NCBI GenBank assembly: GCA_963674955.2
Contig: CAXXKR010000004.1
Coordinates: forward strand, 806,001-870,000
From: G963674955 sp963674955
Lineage (GTDB): Bacteria > Desulfobacterota > Desulfovibrionia > Desulfovibrionales > Desulfovibrionaceae
Direction of reading: 5' to 3'
Length of the DNA: 64,000 nt
A program made the translations under genes and the position numbers. Positions 1 to 9,273 of the stretch are shown piece after piece (the stretch's first letter is position 1; each line of letters opens with the position of its first letter). Below the pieces are notes generated by a model, which saw only the letters and a list, made by a program, of their open reading frames with translations, was not told where the DNA came from and did no database searches.

Positions 1-264
1 GAGATTCAGGAAGCCGTAGCCGATGGGGACATCGACCGTGTCAGGCATCTGACCCATTCCCTCAAGGGGGCCTCCGTGACAATGGGAGCGCTCCAGGTCA
101 AGACGCAATGCGTGGAAATGGAAAAAGCCCTAAAGGCGGGAAACGCAGAGGACATGGAAAACTGTTTTAAATCTCTAAGCGCTGAAATCAATTATGTATT
201 TGAATTCATGGACGGATTATTTAGAAAAAAGCTGACACGCCCAAACCGCCTGATCACGGTCTGA
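1..264 (+). CDS. Hpt-domain protein, C-terminal part (5' end outside window)
   Basis: The reading frame is already open at base 1 and ends with TGA at 262-264, so only the last 87 residues are visible. They contain the histidine-phosphotransfer signature HSLKGAS near visible residue 22, followed by a helical stretch with KAGNAEDMENC typical of Hpt four-helix bundles. Such domains relay phosphate from a receiver domain, often at the end of a hybrid sensor kinase or response-regulator protein. What precedes it cannot be seen. It converges on the c-di-GMP gene at 271, with only 6 bases between the stops and no visible terminator hairpin. Confidence 0.7.
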   Translation, partial: EIQEAVADGDIDRVRHLTHSLKGASVTMGALQVKTQCVEMEKALKAGNAEDMENCFKSLSAEINYVFEFMDGLFRKKLTRPNRLITV

Positions 265-270
265 AAACGT

Positions 271-2757
271 TCAGTTGTCCATTTCCATTGAAAGAATGAA
301 GTCCTCGGCCTTCTTCAGGTCAACAGGCCTGGAAAAAAGAAAGCCCTGCCCCAGTTCGCAGCCAAGTTCCCTGAGAATTTCATAATGCTCTTTTTTCTCG
401 ACTCCCTCGGCCACGACCTCAAGCTCCAGGCTGTGGGCAAGCTCGATGATTGCCCTGACAATGCCGATATTACCCCTGGCCGTGTCCATCTTCTGCACAA
501 AGCTCAAATCTATCTTCAAATTGTCCAGGGGAAACTTCTGCAAATAGTTCATTGAGGAATAGCCCGTCCCGAAGTCGTCGATGCTGACCTTTATGCCCAT
601 CCTCTTGAGCTGTTCCAGCTTGACCACGGAAGCGTCGGCGTCTTCCATGATGGACGTTTCGGTTATTTCCAGTTTCAGCCTGTCCGGGGGCAGCTTCGTT
701 TTCTGAAGCACCTTGAATATCCTGTCCACCAGGTCGTGCTGGGAAAACTGTCGGCCTGAAATATTTACGGACATGGTCAAATCCCTGGCCGCCGGGAGTC
801 GTTCGCGCCAAGCCACAAGGACCCTGCAGGCGGCCTCGAGCACCCACTGTCCAAGTTCAAGAATCAACCCGGTCTCCTCGGCCATGGGGATGAAATCCGA
901 AGGCGGCAGAAGCCCCTTGGTGGAATGATTCCAACGCACAAGGGCTTCAAACCCCTTGAGCCGCATGTCGCTTAAGGCGAACATCGGCTGATATTCGAGA
1001 AAAAACTCGTTGCTTCCGATGACCCGACGCATGTCGCCTTCCAGGGTCATGAGCTTGATGGCCGTGTCCAGCATCCTGGCGTTGAAGACCTTGACCCGGT
1101 TGCGTCCGGACTCCTTGGCCCGATGCATGGCGATGTTTGCGTTTTGCAGCAACTCTTCCGGCTCCTCATAGTTCATCGGGCTGAAGACTATTCCGAAACT
1201 GGCGGAAATCAGCACATCGTGGCCGTCTATCTTGATGGGGTTGTTCATGGTCCGGCGCACCCGCTTCACTATCCGGATGGCCTCGCGAGGCAGCGGCATC
1301 TCCTCCAGCAGCAACACGAATTCGTCGCCGCCGAAACGGGATACCGTGTCCAGGTCGCGGACACAGCGCAAAAGCCTGTCGCTGACCTCCTGCAATACTT
1401 TGTCGCCGAAATTGTGCCCAAGGCTGTCGTTGACAACCTTGAACCTGTCCAGGTCCATGAAGATGACCGCGAAATAATAATTTGTCCTGCGTTTGGCCCT
1501 TTCCATGGCCTGGCTTATGCGGTCCAGACAGAGGACGCGGTTGGCAAGCCCGGTCAAGGGATCGTGCAATGCTTCGTAATGAAGCTGCTTTTCCATGAAC
1601 TTGCGGTCTGTTATGTCCTGCATGCTGCAGCGCAAACCCATGTCCTCGCCCTGGTCGCCCTTTACCCTGCGATTGGTCTGTGAAATCCAACTCATGCGGC
1701 CGTTCTTGCGGAAAATACGGTAATCGGGCAGCCGCCCGTCCAGAAACGATTCCTCCTCCATATGCTTTTTCCAGTTGTCCAGGTCGTGTTCATGGATAAT
1801 CTGTTCGATGAAGCCGGGATCATCCATAAAGTCTTCCTGCGGATAGCCGGTAATGCGTTCGCAGGACGGGCTGACGTAAATCATCCTGCCGTCCGGTCCG
1901 ATCCAGGACTCCCAATTGTAGTTGTAGTCGGCCAGCATGCGATAGCGCTCTTCATTCCTGGCGAGCGCGTCCTCGGCCTTTTTTCGGTCAGTGATGTCCA
2001 CAATGGTTGTGAGGATGCAATTCTCTCCGCAAAGAACGACCATGTCGGCGGAAAGAAGGCCGGTCACCAACTGGCCCTCCTTGATGCGGAAGACGCACTC
2101 GAAATCCTGCACCTTGCCCGTTTCCCTGAGCCGCCGGAACATTTCCTCCCGCAAGGACCGATCTTCCCACAAGCCCAATTCCTCGCTGGTGCGGCCCAGG
2201 GCCTCGTCCCTGGAATATCCTGAAATCCGGACAAAACTGTCGTTCACCTCGACGAACTGGCCGCTTTCAACCGAACTGATGGCGATTGCCGCCGGATTGG
2301 AGCGAAAGGCGACCAACAGGCCTTCCATGAAGACCTGCTCGGCATGTTTGATATCCGTCCGGTCGGTGGCGATGGTGCAAATTCCGCAGGGTTCGCCTTT
2401 CTTGTCATAGAAAGGAAATTTGACTGAATGAAATATCCGCTCTTCGCCGTTGACCAGTATCTGCTCCTCGACTTCTATGGTGCCGTTTTTAGACAGAACC
2501 AATTTGTCGTGAGCCCTGAACTTGGCAGCCAAATCGGGGGACAGGATGTCGATGTCCAACTTGCCCGGGGCATCCTCCCTGGACAAGCCGAACAATTTGT
2601 CGAAATGGCGGTTGGTAAGGAGATACCGGCCTTCAAGGTCCTTGATGAAGGCCAGGGCGGGCAGGTTATCCATGAAAAGGCCGAACGCCTTTTCCGCATC
2701 GGGAAAAACCTCCCGTATGGAGCAGTCGGTCTCCCTGGTTTTCTTCCCGTCCTCCAA
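271..2757 (-). CDS. PAS-PAS-PAS-GGDEF-EAL c-di-GMP signalling protein
   Basis: This 828-residue protein is predicted to make and/or break cyclic di-GMP in the cytoplasm. No membrane segment or signal peptide is seen. Three PAS sensor domains lie at about 25-140, 145-262 and 268-388. The GGDEF domain (about 390-555) has an intact RFGGDEF motif near residue 477 and an inhibitory RxxD site (RDLD) five residues before it. The EAL domain (about 570-825) keeps EALVRW near 604, NISGRQF, KLEITET, DDFGTGYSS and AEGVE, so both activities look possible. The start is TTG at 2757, preceded by AAGGGG; no better ATG is found before the first PAS domain. It lies 27 bases after dapB on the same strand. Confidence 0.92.
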   Translation of the reverse strand: MEDGKKTRETDCSIREVFPDAEKAFGLFMDNLPALAFIKDLEGRYLLTNRHFDKLFGLSREDAPGKLDIDILSPDLAAKFRAHDKLVLSKNGTIEVEEQILVNGEERIFHSVKFPFYDKKGEPCGICTIATDRTDIKHAEQVFMEGLLVAFRSNPAAIAISSVESGQFVEVNDSFVRISGYSRDEALGRTSEELGLWEDRSLREEMFRRLRETGKVQDFECVFRIKEGQLVTGLLSADMVVLCGENCILTTIVDITDRKKAEDALARNEERYRMLADYNYNWESWIGPDGRMIYVSPSCERITGYPQEDFMDDPGFIEQIIHEHDLDNWKKHMEEESFLDGRLPDYRIFRKNGRMSWISQTNRRVKGDQGEDMGLRCSMQDITDRKFMEKQLHYEALHDPLTGLANRVLCLDRISQAMERAKRRTNYYFAVIFMDLDRFKVVNDSLGHNFGDKVLQEVSDRLLRCVRDLDTVSRFGGDEFVLLLEEMPLPREAIRIVKRVRRTMNNPIKIDGHDVLISASFGIVFSPMNYEEPEELLQNANIAMHRAKESGRNRVKVFNARMLDTAIKLMTLEGDMRRVIGSNEFFLEYQPMFALSDMRLKGFEALVRWNHSTKGLLPPSDFIPMAEETGLILELGQWVLEAACRVLVAWRERLPAARDLTMSVNISGRQFSQHDLVDRIFKVLQKTKLPPDRLKLEITETSIMEDADASVVKLEQLKRMGIKVSIDDFGTGYSSMNYLQKFPLDNLKIDLSFVQKMDTARGNIGIVRAIIELAHSLELEVVAEGVEKKEHYEILRELGCELGQGFLFSRPVDLKKAEDFILSMEMDN

Positions 2758-2784
2758 AATAAAATCCCCTTTTTTTCCGGCCGA

Positions 2785-3564
2785 CTAGAAAATGTCGGCC
2801 ATGGCGTAAAGTCTTCCCGACTTCTGCCCGGCCAGCCATTTTGCCGCCCTCAAGGCGCCCTGGGCAAAGGTTTCACGCGAATGAGCGCGATGAGTAACTT
2901 CTATGCGTTCCCCAGGACCGAAAAAGAACATGGTATGATCGCCGACCACATCGCCGCCGCGCAAGGTCTGCACGCCGATCTCCCTGGCCGGACGCTCTCC
3001 GATGATGCCGTCGCGGGCATAGTTCTTCACCTCGTCCAGATCCCAATTGCGGGCCTCGGCAAGGCATTGCGCCAGCTTGATGGCCGTGCCGCTGGGGGCG
3101 TCCTTTTTCTTGTTGTGATGGGTCTCGACCATCTCGATGTCGTAGGCCTCTCCCAGGCTTTGAACCAGTTGCGGAAGAATCTTGAGCAGGACATTGACCC
3201 CGACGCTCATGTTCGGCGCCCAGAAAATCGGAGTCTGCTTGGCCAGGGCTTGAAGCTCGTCCTGCTGATTCTTGTCCAGGCCCGTAGTTCCTATGACCGC
3301 CGGATTGCCGCTCTTGGCGGCGATTCTGGCCATGTCCACGCTGGCCGAGGGCGCGGTGAAGTCCACGATGACGGCTTTGGGAAATTCGGCAACGGCCTTG
3401 TTCAGGTCGGTGGTCACGAAACACCCCAAGTTTTCCAGTCCGTCCGAGTGTCCCTGCCTCTCCACGACAGCGGCCAGATTCAATTCGGAATCCGCCTTTG
3501 CCAGACCCGTCAGGGTCGCCCCCATTCGACCATTAGCTCCCATTATGATCACATCACAGGCCAT
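2785..3564 (-). CDS. dapB: 4-hydroxy-tetrahydrodipicolinate reductase
   Basis: DapB reduces 4-hydroxy-tetrahydrodipicolinate with NAD(P)H in the lysine and diaminopimelate (peptidoglycan) pathway. The 259-residue length is normal. The N-terminal Rossmann motif GANGRMG is at about residues 9-15, and the catalytic and substrate-binding signature HHNKKKDAPSGTA is in the middle of the protein. The start ATG at 3564 has a strong GGAGGAATC just upstream. It is the middle gene of a same-strand run: ligA ends 37 bases upstream and the GGDEF/EAL gene begins 27 bases downstream. The stop codon lies in the loop of a 7-bp hairpin (about 2788-2809) that lacks a T-tract. Confidence 0.96.
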   Translation of the reverse strand: MACDVIIMGANGRMGATLTGLAKADSELNLAAVVERQGHSDGLENLGCFVTTDLNKAVAEFPKAVIVDFTAPSASVDMARIAAKSGNPAVIGTTGLDKNQQDELQALAKQTPIFWAPNMSVGVNVLLKILPQLVQSLGEAYDIEMVETHHNKKKDAPSGTAIKLAQCLAEARNWDLDEVKNYARDGIIGERPAREIGVQTLRGGDVVGDHTMFFFGPGERIEVTHRAHSRETFAQGALRAAKWLAGQKSGRLYAMADIF

Positions 3565-3601
3565 GATTCCTCCATATGGTTAAAATACCTTATATTTATT
3601 T

Positions 3602-5647
3602 TTACAATTGTTCAACAAGACGAATAAACCCGTCAAAATCAAGGATTTCAAGCCCCAATTTTTCAGCCTTGACCAGCTTGCCGCCTGCGCCTGGCCCCGC
3701 CACCACGAAGTCCACCTTTCTGGAGATTGATTTGACGGCCTTGGCTCCGAGACTCTCCACCAGGGCCTCGGCCCTGCCCCTAGGCATGTCGGGCATGCTG
3801 CCGGTGAATATGAATGTTTTTCCCGATAGAGGCAAATCCGCCCCAAGGCCGACTCCGCCGCCCTTGGGCCACAGGCCTATTTCCTTGAACCGCGCCAGCA
3901 GCTCCACGTTCCCCTGATTCTGAAAAAAAGCCTGTATGGAAGAGGTCACTTCCGGTCCCACATCCGGCAGTTCCAGCAGGCGCTCCTCGTGGGCTTCGGA
4001 CAGCGCTTCCATGTCCTGAAAATTCTCGGAAAGCGTCCTCGCGGTTCTCTCGCCCACATGCCTGATTCCCAGGGCCGCTATCAGCCTGGCCAGCGTCGCT
4101 TCCCTTTTCGCCTTTTCAACGGCCTTGATGAAATTCTCGGCGGACTTGTCCCCCATGCGCTCGAAAGCAAGGAGGTCTCCCTTGCGCAAAGTGAAGATGT
4201 CGGCGGAAGACTTGAGAACGCCTTTGCGGGCAAGCCGCCTGATCCATTCCCTGCCCACCCCCTGCATGTCCAGGCCGGCCTTGGAAACGAAATGTATCAG
4301 CCCCTGCTCGAGCACGGCCGGACAGGATATGTTCACACAGCGCACTGCGGCCTCACCGGCCATTCTCTTCACCGGGGTATGGCAGACCGGACACCGGTCC
4401 GGAAATTCGTAAGGCTTGCCGCGCCCGGGCCTGTCCCGGTCCAAGACACGCACCAGTTGGGGAATCACGTCGCCCGCCCGCTGCACCAGCACGGTATCCC
4501 CTTCGCGAAAATCCTTGGCCCGTATCTCGTCGACATTGTGCAGCGTCGCCCTGGAGACCTCCACCCCGGCAAGCCGCACCGGCTCGAGCTCAGCCACGGG
4601 CGTAAGCGCGCCTGTCCGCCCCACCTGGACATTGATGCCCAGAAGCCTTGTCCGGGCCTGGACGGCAGGAAATTTGAGGGCCAAGGCCCAACGGGGAGCG
4701 CGGGATGTGAACCCCAGCCGCCGCTGAATGTCCAGGCGGTCGACCTTGGCCACCACTCCGTCTATCTCAAAGGGCTGCTCGTCACGTTGCTCCATCATCT
4801 CGGCGTAATAGGAGGCGACCTCCTCGGCGTTGCGGCAAAGCCTGGCCTGGGGTGGAACCGCAAGGCCGTACCCGCGCAGGGCATTCATTATCTCCCCCTG
4901 GGTATGCCACTGAACCGTATCGGGTTCCACGCGCCCGATGCCGTAGGCCAGGAAACGCAAGGGGCGCTCCGCGGCGACCTTGGGATCAAGTTGGCGAATC
5001 GATCCTGCTGCTGCGTTGCGCGGATTGGCGAACACCTTTTCCCCGGCCTCTTCCTGCCGACGGTTCAGCGTCTCGAAATCAGCCTTGGACATGACCACTT
5101 CCCCGCGAATCTCCAAAAGCTCGGGCACCGCCCCGACGCCGGTTCTGAGGACCAAAGGGAGATTCATGACAGTGCGCATGTTGCCGGTGACGGTCTCCCC
5201 CACCTCGCCGTCGCCCCGTGTGGCGGCAACGTCCAGCCGACCACTCCGGTAAACGACCTCCACGGCCAAGCCGTCCATTTTTGGATCGACCCAATATTCA
5301 AGGGATTCCGATCCCGCAGCCTTGACGGTCTTTGCGGCATGCTCGCGCCACTCATCAAGATTCATGGCGTTGTCCAGGCTGTACATGCGCAGCCCATGCC
5401 TGTAGGACACGAAACCCTTTGCGGGTTCTCCGCCAATGCGTTTGGTGGGTGAGTTGGGATCGTCCAGATGGGGATGGTCACGCTCCAGGTCCGCCAGCTC
5501 GCGAAACATGGCATCGTACTCGGCATCGGAAATTTCAGGATTGTCCAGGACATAGTATCGATGATTGTGATACTCCAAGTCCCGTCTCAGCCGGTCAACC
5601 CTGGCCTCGACATCTTGTGGAATCTTCCCGGACACTGTTTTCACCAA
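3602..5647 (-). CDS. ligA: NAD-dependent DNA ligase
   Basis: LigA seals nicks during replication and repair using NAD+. The 681-residue protein shows the full layout: an Ia domain with paired tyrosines near 31-32, the adenylation domain with the catalytic lysine K123 in PKMDGLAVE, the OB fold, a four-cysteine zinc finger (CPVC then CVNISC), helix-hairpin-helix repeats, and a C-terminal BRCT domain starting at about 605. The start is a run of weak codons, TTG at 5647 then GTG at 5644, only 3 bases after the stop of the upstream channel gene. Translation is therefore probably coupled, and the exact start is uncertain by a few codons. Confidence 0.96.
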   Translation of the reverse strand: MVKTVSGKIPQDVEARVDRLRRDLEYHNHRYYVLDNPEISDAEYDAMFRELADLERDHPHLDDPNSPTKRIGGEPAKGFVSYRHGLRMYSLDNAMNLDEWREHAAKTVKAAGSESLEYWVDPKMDGLAVEVVYRSGRLDVAATRGDGEVGETVTGNMRTVMNLPLVLRTGVGAVPELLEIRGEVVMSKADFETLNRRQEEAGEKVFANPRNAAAGSIRQLDPKVAAERPLRFLAYGIGRVEPDTVQWHTQGEIMNALRGYGLAVPPQARLCRNAEEVASYYAEMMEQRDEQPFEIDGVVAKVDRLDIQRRLGFTSRAPRWALALKFPAVQARTRLLGINVQVGRTGALTPVAELEPVRLAGVEVSRATLHNVDEIRAKDFREGDTVLVQRAGDVIPQLVRVLDRDRPGRGKPYEFPDRCPVCHTPVKRMAGEAAVRCVNISCPAVLEQGLIHFVSKAGLDMQGVGREWIRRLARKGVLKSSADIFTLRKGDLLAFERMGDKSAENFIKAVEKAKREATLARLIAALGIRHVGERTARTLSENFQDMEALSEAHEERLLELPDVGPEVTSSIQAFFQNQGNVELLARFKEIGLWPKGGGVGLGADLPLSGKTFIFTGSMPDMPRGRAEALVESLGAKAVKSISRKVDFVVAGPGAGGKLVKAEKLGLEILDFDGFIRLVEQL

Positions 5648-5650
5648 TTC

Positions 5651-6688
5651 TTAAAGTATCGCCTTTATGTCGGTAAGATTGGACTTGAGTCCCACCGCCA
5701 GCAAGGTGTCGTTGGCCTGGATTATTTCCTTGGGCCCCGGATTGAAGACCATGTCTCCCGATTCCTTCTTGATGGCGATGATGATCAGATTGTACCGGGG
5801 ACGAATCTGGGAGGCGATCAAATCCTTGTCCACCAGCTCGGACCAGGGAGAAACTTCCAGTTCTTCCATCTGCAAGTCTATGCCCCCACGCTGCGCCAGT
5901 TCCAGAAAGTTGGTGACCGTTGGTCTGAGCACGCTTTGGGCCATGCGAATGCCGCCGATGAAATGCGGCAAAACGACTCTGTTGGCTCCGGCCAGCTCAA
6001 GACGGGTTATGTGCGCGGCGTTGTTGGCCCTGGCGATTATGGTCAATTCCGGATTCAGCTGCCTTGCCGTCAGGGTGACATACACATTGGCGGCCTCGTC
6101 GGACAAGGTGGTGATTAGCGATCTGGCCCTCAGCAGGCCGGCGGATTGCAGCACCTCATCCTTGGTGGCGTCGCCATCCAGACAAAGAAGGCCCCTCTGC
6201 TCCATATCTTCCACAAGCTCTGGATTTTGCTCGATGACCACAACGGGATGCCCTTCGCCGAGAATTTCCTGAGTCACTATGCTGCCGATGCGGCCATGGC
6301 CGCAGACAATGAAATGTTCTTTCAGCCTATCGATATTTTTTTGCATCCTACGTCTCCCCAAAAACATTTGCAGACGGCCCTCGACCAGCATCTGCGTGAA
6401 GGCCGCGGCCAAATACAAAAATCCGCCGACTCCGCCAAGGACGAGAAAAATCGTGATGATCCGTCCGTTATCGGACAGGGGGTGGACTTCCATGAAGCCC
6501 ACGGTGGAAAGGGTGATGACCACCATGTAGAAACTGCTGAGAAAATCCCAGCCCTCCATCCACATGTAGGCCCAGATTCCGGCAACGAACACGAACACCA
6601 GGTAGAGGAACCCGGTGAAAATATTCCAAAAAGCGCCGAGTTTGACCCTGATGGCATGAAAACGGGCTTTCAACTTCTGTAGATTCAT
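5651..6688 (-). CDS. two-TM potassium channel with RCK (TrkA-N/TrkA-C) domains
   Basis: This 345-residue inner-membrane protein has a first membrane helix at about 27-44, a pore loop with the filter-like TVGF at 62-65, a second helix at about 77-97, and a cytoplasmic RCK module. The RCK module starts at about 118 with the nucleotide-binding motif CGHGRIG and ends in a TrkA-C-type domain. This is the MthK/Kch architecture for ligand-gated K+ flux. The residue after TVGF is methionine (TVGFME) where classical channels have glycine (TVGYGD), so selectivity may differ. The gene sits between uvrB (4 bases upstream) and ligA (3 bases downstream), so the three are probably co-transcribed. Confidence 0.88.
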   Translation of the reverse strand: MNLQKLKARFHAIRVKLGAFWNIFTGFLYLVFVFVAGIWAYMWMEGWDFLSSFYMVVITLSTVGFMEVHPLSDNGRIITIFLVLGGVGGFLYLAAAFTQMLVEGRLQMFLGRRRMQKNIDRLKEHFIVCGHGRIGSIVTQEILGEGHPVVVIEQNPELVEDMEQRGLLCLDGDATKDEVLQSAGLLRARSLITTLSDEAANVYVTLTARQLNPELTIIARANNAAHITRLELAGANRVVLPHFIGGIRMAQSVLRPTVTNFLELAQRGGIDLQMEELEVSPWSELVDKDLIASQIRPRYNLIIIAIKKESGDMVFNPGPKEIIQANDTLLAVGLKSNLTDIKAIL

Positions 6689-6691
6689 TTA

Positions 6692-8695
6692 CTACCCCAG
6701 TTGGAGAAACTTCTCGCGAAGAAGACCTATCCGATCCCTCAATTGCGCGGCCCGCTCGAACTCAAGTTCCTTGGCTGCACTTCGCATTTCTTTTTCCAAT
6801 CTTTTTATCTCTTTGTCCAGCTTTACGGGGTTTAAAACGTAATCCCCGGCATCCTCCGCCGCGAAAACCGGCCGGGAACCGCCTTCACCCCCCCCATGCA
6901 ACCCGCCAAGGACATTTCCCAACTCCTTGCGGATGGTCTGGGGCACAATGCCGTGCAAACGGTTGTGTTCGGCCTGCCTCTCCCTTCTCCTTGCCGTTTC
7001 CTCCATGGCCGAGGCCATGGAACCGGTTACCGAATCGGCATACATGACAACCCTGCCCCCGACGTTTCTGGCGGCCCGGCCAAAGGTCTGTATCAGCGAT
7101 CTCGCCGAACGCAGAAAGCCTTCCTTGTCTGCATCAAGAATGGCCACCAGGGAAACCTCCGGGATGTCCAGCCCTTCCCGAAGCAGATTGATGCCCACCA
7201 GCACGGAGTATTCTCCGGCACGCAGGTCCTGGATCAGGGCCATTCGTTCCAGGGTGTCGATGTCGGAATGCAGGTAGCGGGCCTCGACCCCCATCTGAAC
7301 TAGATATTCAGTCAAATCCTCGGCCATGCGTTTTGTAAGAGTCGTCACAAGAACCCGCTCATTGCCGGATTGTCTCTTTTTACATTCAGTGAGCAAATCG
7401 TCAATCTGCCCTTTTACCGGACGCACTTCCACTTCCGGGTCCACCAGCCCGGTGGGCCTGATTATCTGTTCCACGACCAGTCCCTGCGCCCGGTCCAGTT
7501 CCCAGGGACCGGGAGTGGCGGACACATAAACGGCCTGGCCCATGCGTTCCAGAAACTCGTCAAAGCACAGAGGCCTGTTGTCCAGGGCCGAAGGCAGCCT
7601 GAAACCGAAATCAACAAGGGTCGTCTTGCGCGAACGGTCGCCGTTGAACATGCCGCCGACCTGGGGAATGGAAATATGCGATTCGTCAACAAACATGAGG
7701 AAGTCGTCAGGAAAATAATCCAGCAATGTGGCCGGGGGCTGCCCCTTCTTTCTGCCGTCCAGGTGCAGGGAATAGTTCTCGATTCCGTTGCAATACCCAA
7801 GCTCCTCCATGGTTTCCAGGTCATACATGGTGCGCTGTTCAAGGCGCTGGGCCTCCACCAGCTTGTTGTCCTTCTTAAGTTCCGCGAGCCGCCCGGACAA
7901 TTCATCGCGAATGTCATCAATGGCCCGGCTCAGGTTGTCCCGGTCCGAAACATAGTGGCTGCCGGGGTAGATGACCGTCTTGGAAAGCCTATCCGTGACC
8001 TGCCCGGTAAGGGGATCGGTCTCGAGAATCGAGTCGATCTCGTCACCGAAAAACTCAAGCCGCAAGGCGCGCTCCCGGCTGTAGGCGGGTATTATCTCCA
8101 CCACATCGCCGCGCACTCGAAATGTTCCCCGATGAAAATCATAGTCGTTGCGCTCGTAATGAACCTCCACCAGCCTTGCGAGCAGGCTTTCCATGGACAT
8201 GTTCTGCCCCTGTTCCACAGGAATGATCATTTTGGAGTAGTATTCCGGCGAACCCAGACCGTAGATGCAGGAAACCGAGGCCACGATCAGCACGTCGCGG
8301 CGGGTAAGCAGGGCATGGGTTGCCGCGTGCCTGAGCTTATCGATGTCGTCGTTGATGGACGAGTCCTTTTCTATATACACATCGGAATGGGGCAGATAGG
8401 CTTCGGGCTGATAATAATCGTAATAACTGACGAAATATTCTACCGCATTTTTCGGAAACAACCCCTTGAACTCGCTGTAAAGCTGGGCGGCAAGGGTCTT
8501 GTTGGGAGCCAGAACAAGCGCGGGTCTGTCCAGTTCAGCCACGAGATTGGCCATGGTGAAGGTCTTGCCGGAACCGGTAACGCCGAGAAGCACCTGATCG
8601 CGCACCCCGTCCCGAACATTGGCGGCCAGTTGTTCAAGGGCCTCGGCCTGGTCCCCCTTGAGCGTGTAGTCGCTAATCAGCTTGAAAGCGGGCAT
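6692..8695 (-). CDS. uvrB: UvrABC excision nuclease subunit B
   Basis: UvrB is the damage-verifying helicase-like subunit of nucleotide excision repair. The 667-residue protein begins with the expected N-terminus and has Walker A GVTGSGKT at 38-45. It also has the beta-hairpin region (YYDYYQPEAY), helicase motifs, and a C-terminal UVR domain that binds UvrC. The start ATG at 8695 is well placed, and divergent transcription of the 8791 gene begins 95 bases away, so the promoter of the uvrB-channel-ligA-dapB run probably lies at 8696-8790. A specific -35/-10 pair was not assigned. Confidence 0.97.
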   Translation of the reverse strand: MPAFKLISDYTLKGDQAEALEQLAANVRDGVRDQVLLGVTGSGKTFTMANLVAELDRPALVLAPNKTLAAQLYSEFKGLFPKNAVEYFVSYYDYYQPEAYLPHSDVYIEKDSSINDDIDKLRHAATHALLTRRDVLIVASVSCIYGLGSPEYYSKMIIPVEQGQNMSMESLLARLVEVHYERNDYDFHRGTFRVRGDVVEIIPAYSRERALRLEFFGDEIDSILETDPLTGQVTDRLSKTVIYPGSHYVSDRDNLSRAIDDIRDELSGRLAELKKDNKLVEAQRLEQRTMYDLETMEELGYCNGIENYSLHLDGRKKGQPPATLLDYFPDDFLMFVDESHISIPQVGGMFNGDRSRKTTLVDFGFRLPSALDNRPLCFDEFLERMGQAVYVSATPGPWELDRAQGLVVEQIIRPTGLVDPEVEVRPVKGQIDDLLTECKKRQSGNERVLVTTLTKRMAEDLTEYLVQMGVEARYLHSDIDTLERMALIQDLRAGEYSVLVGINLLREGLDIPEVSLVAILDADKEGFLRSARSLIQTFGRAARNVGGRVVMYADSVTGSMASAMEETARRRERQAEHNRLHGIVPQTIRKELGNVLGGLHGGGEGGSRPVFAAEDAGDYVLNPVKLDKEIKRLEKEMRSAAKELEFERAAQLRDRIGLLREKFLQLG

Positions 8696-8790
8696 AAGTT
8701 CACCATCGTAATACGGACTTGTATCAATAGGCCAAAATCAGTAATCTGCGCCGAATAATCGTATCAAAACCCAAATGTGGAGCGAATCTC

Positions 8791-9273
8791 ATGGATATGA
8801 ATATTGTCTACCCCGCGAAAAAACCCTTTCTGGACAGGTCGTTTGCGCTGTCCATGACCATCAAAAGCTTCAAGGGCCGCCGCGACGTGGAAGTTCACCT
8901 TTTCCGGCACGCCTGGGACCAGTCCGAAGAAAAATCCATCAATTGGGACGCCGTCATCGGCGAATCCTTTGAGCAGGACACCGGCCTGCCCCCGGAAAGC
9001 AGCCGCAAGATCATTCTGGAATCCTTCACCGCCGAGGAGCGGGACACCATAATCGAGTACCTCAAAGACCAGTACGCCACAAGACTTTCGGCCATCACCT
9101 CCCTGCCCCTGGACCTGCCCGTCCCGGCAGGCCTGCCTTCCCTGTCCAGCATGAGCGAAAGCAAGAGCGTGGGCTTCATCCGCTTTGAAAAGATCCCCAG
9201 CTACCCTCTGGAATACCCCTTGCGCGGCCTGTATGACCTGAGCCAGCACAAGCCCATAGTCGAAAACTCTTAG
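8791..9273 (+). CDS. conserved-looking hypothetical protein, 160 aa
   Basis: No family was recognised. The frame has a good ribosome site (GGAG at 8779-8782, 8 bases before ATG 8791), normal codon use for the window, and a plausible soluble composition. It opens with MNIVYPAKKPFLDRSF and carries several acidic and proline-rich patches; no membrane helix or signal peptide is seen. The opposite strand also has a long open frame here, but it lacks such a start and looks like a shadow. The gene is divergent from uvrB and converges on aat: its TAG stop (9271-9273) overlaps the TAA stop of aat (9272-9270), so there is no room for a terminator between them. Confidence 0.65.
   Translation: MDMNIVYPAKKPFLDRSFALSMTIKSFKGRRDVEVHLFRHAWDQSEEKSINWDAVIGESFEQDTGLPPESSRKIILESFTAEERDTIIEYLKDQYATRLSAITSLPLDLPVPAGLPSLSSMSESKSVGFIRFEKIPSYPLEYPLRGLYDLSQHKPIVENS

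Noticed and set aside
2788..2809. Hairpin around the dapB stop codon
   Set aside because: No T-tract follows on the minus strand; probably coincidental or a weak pause site.
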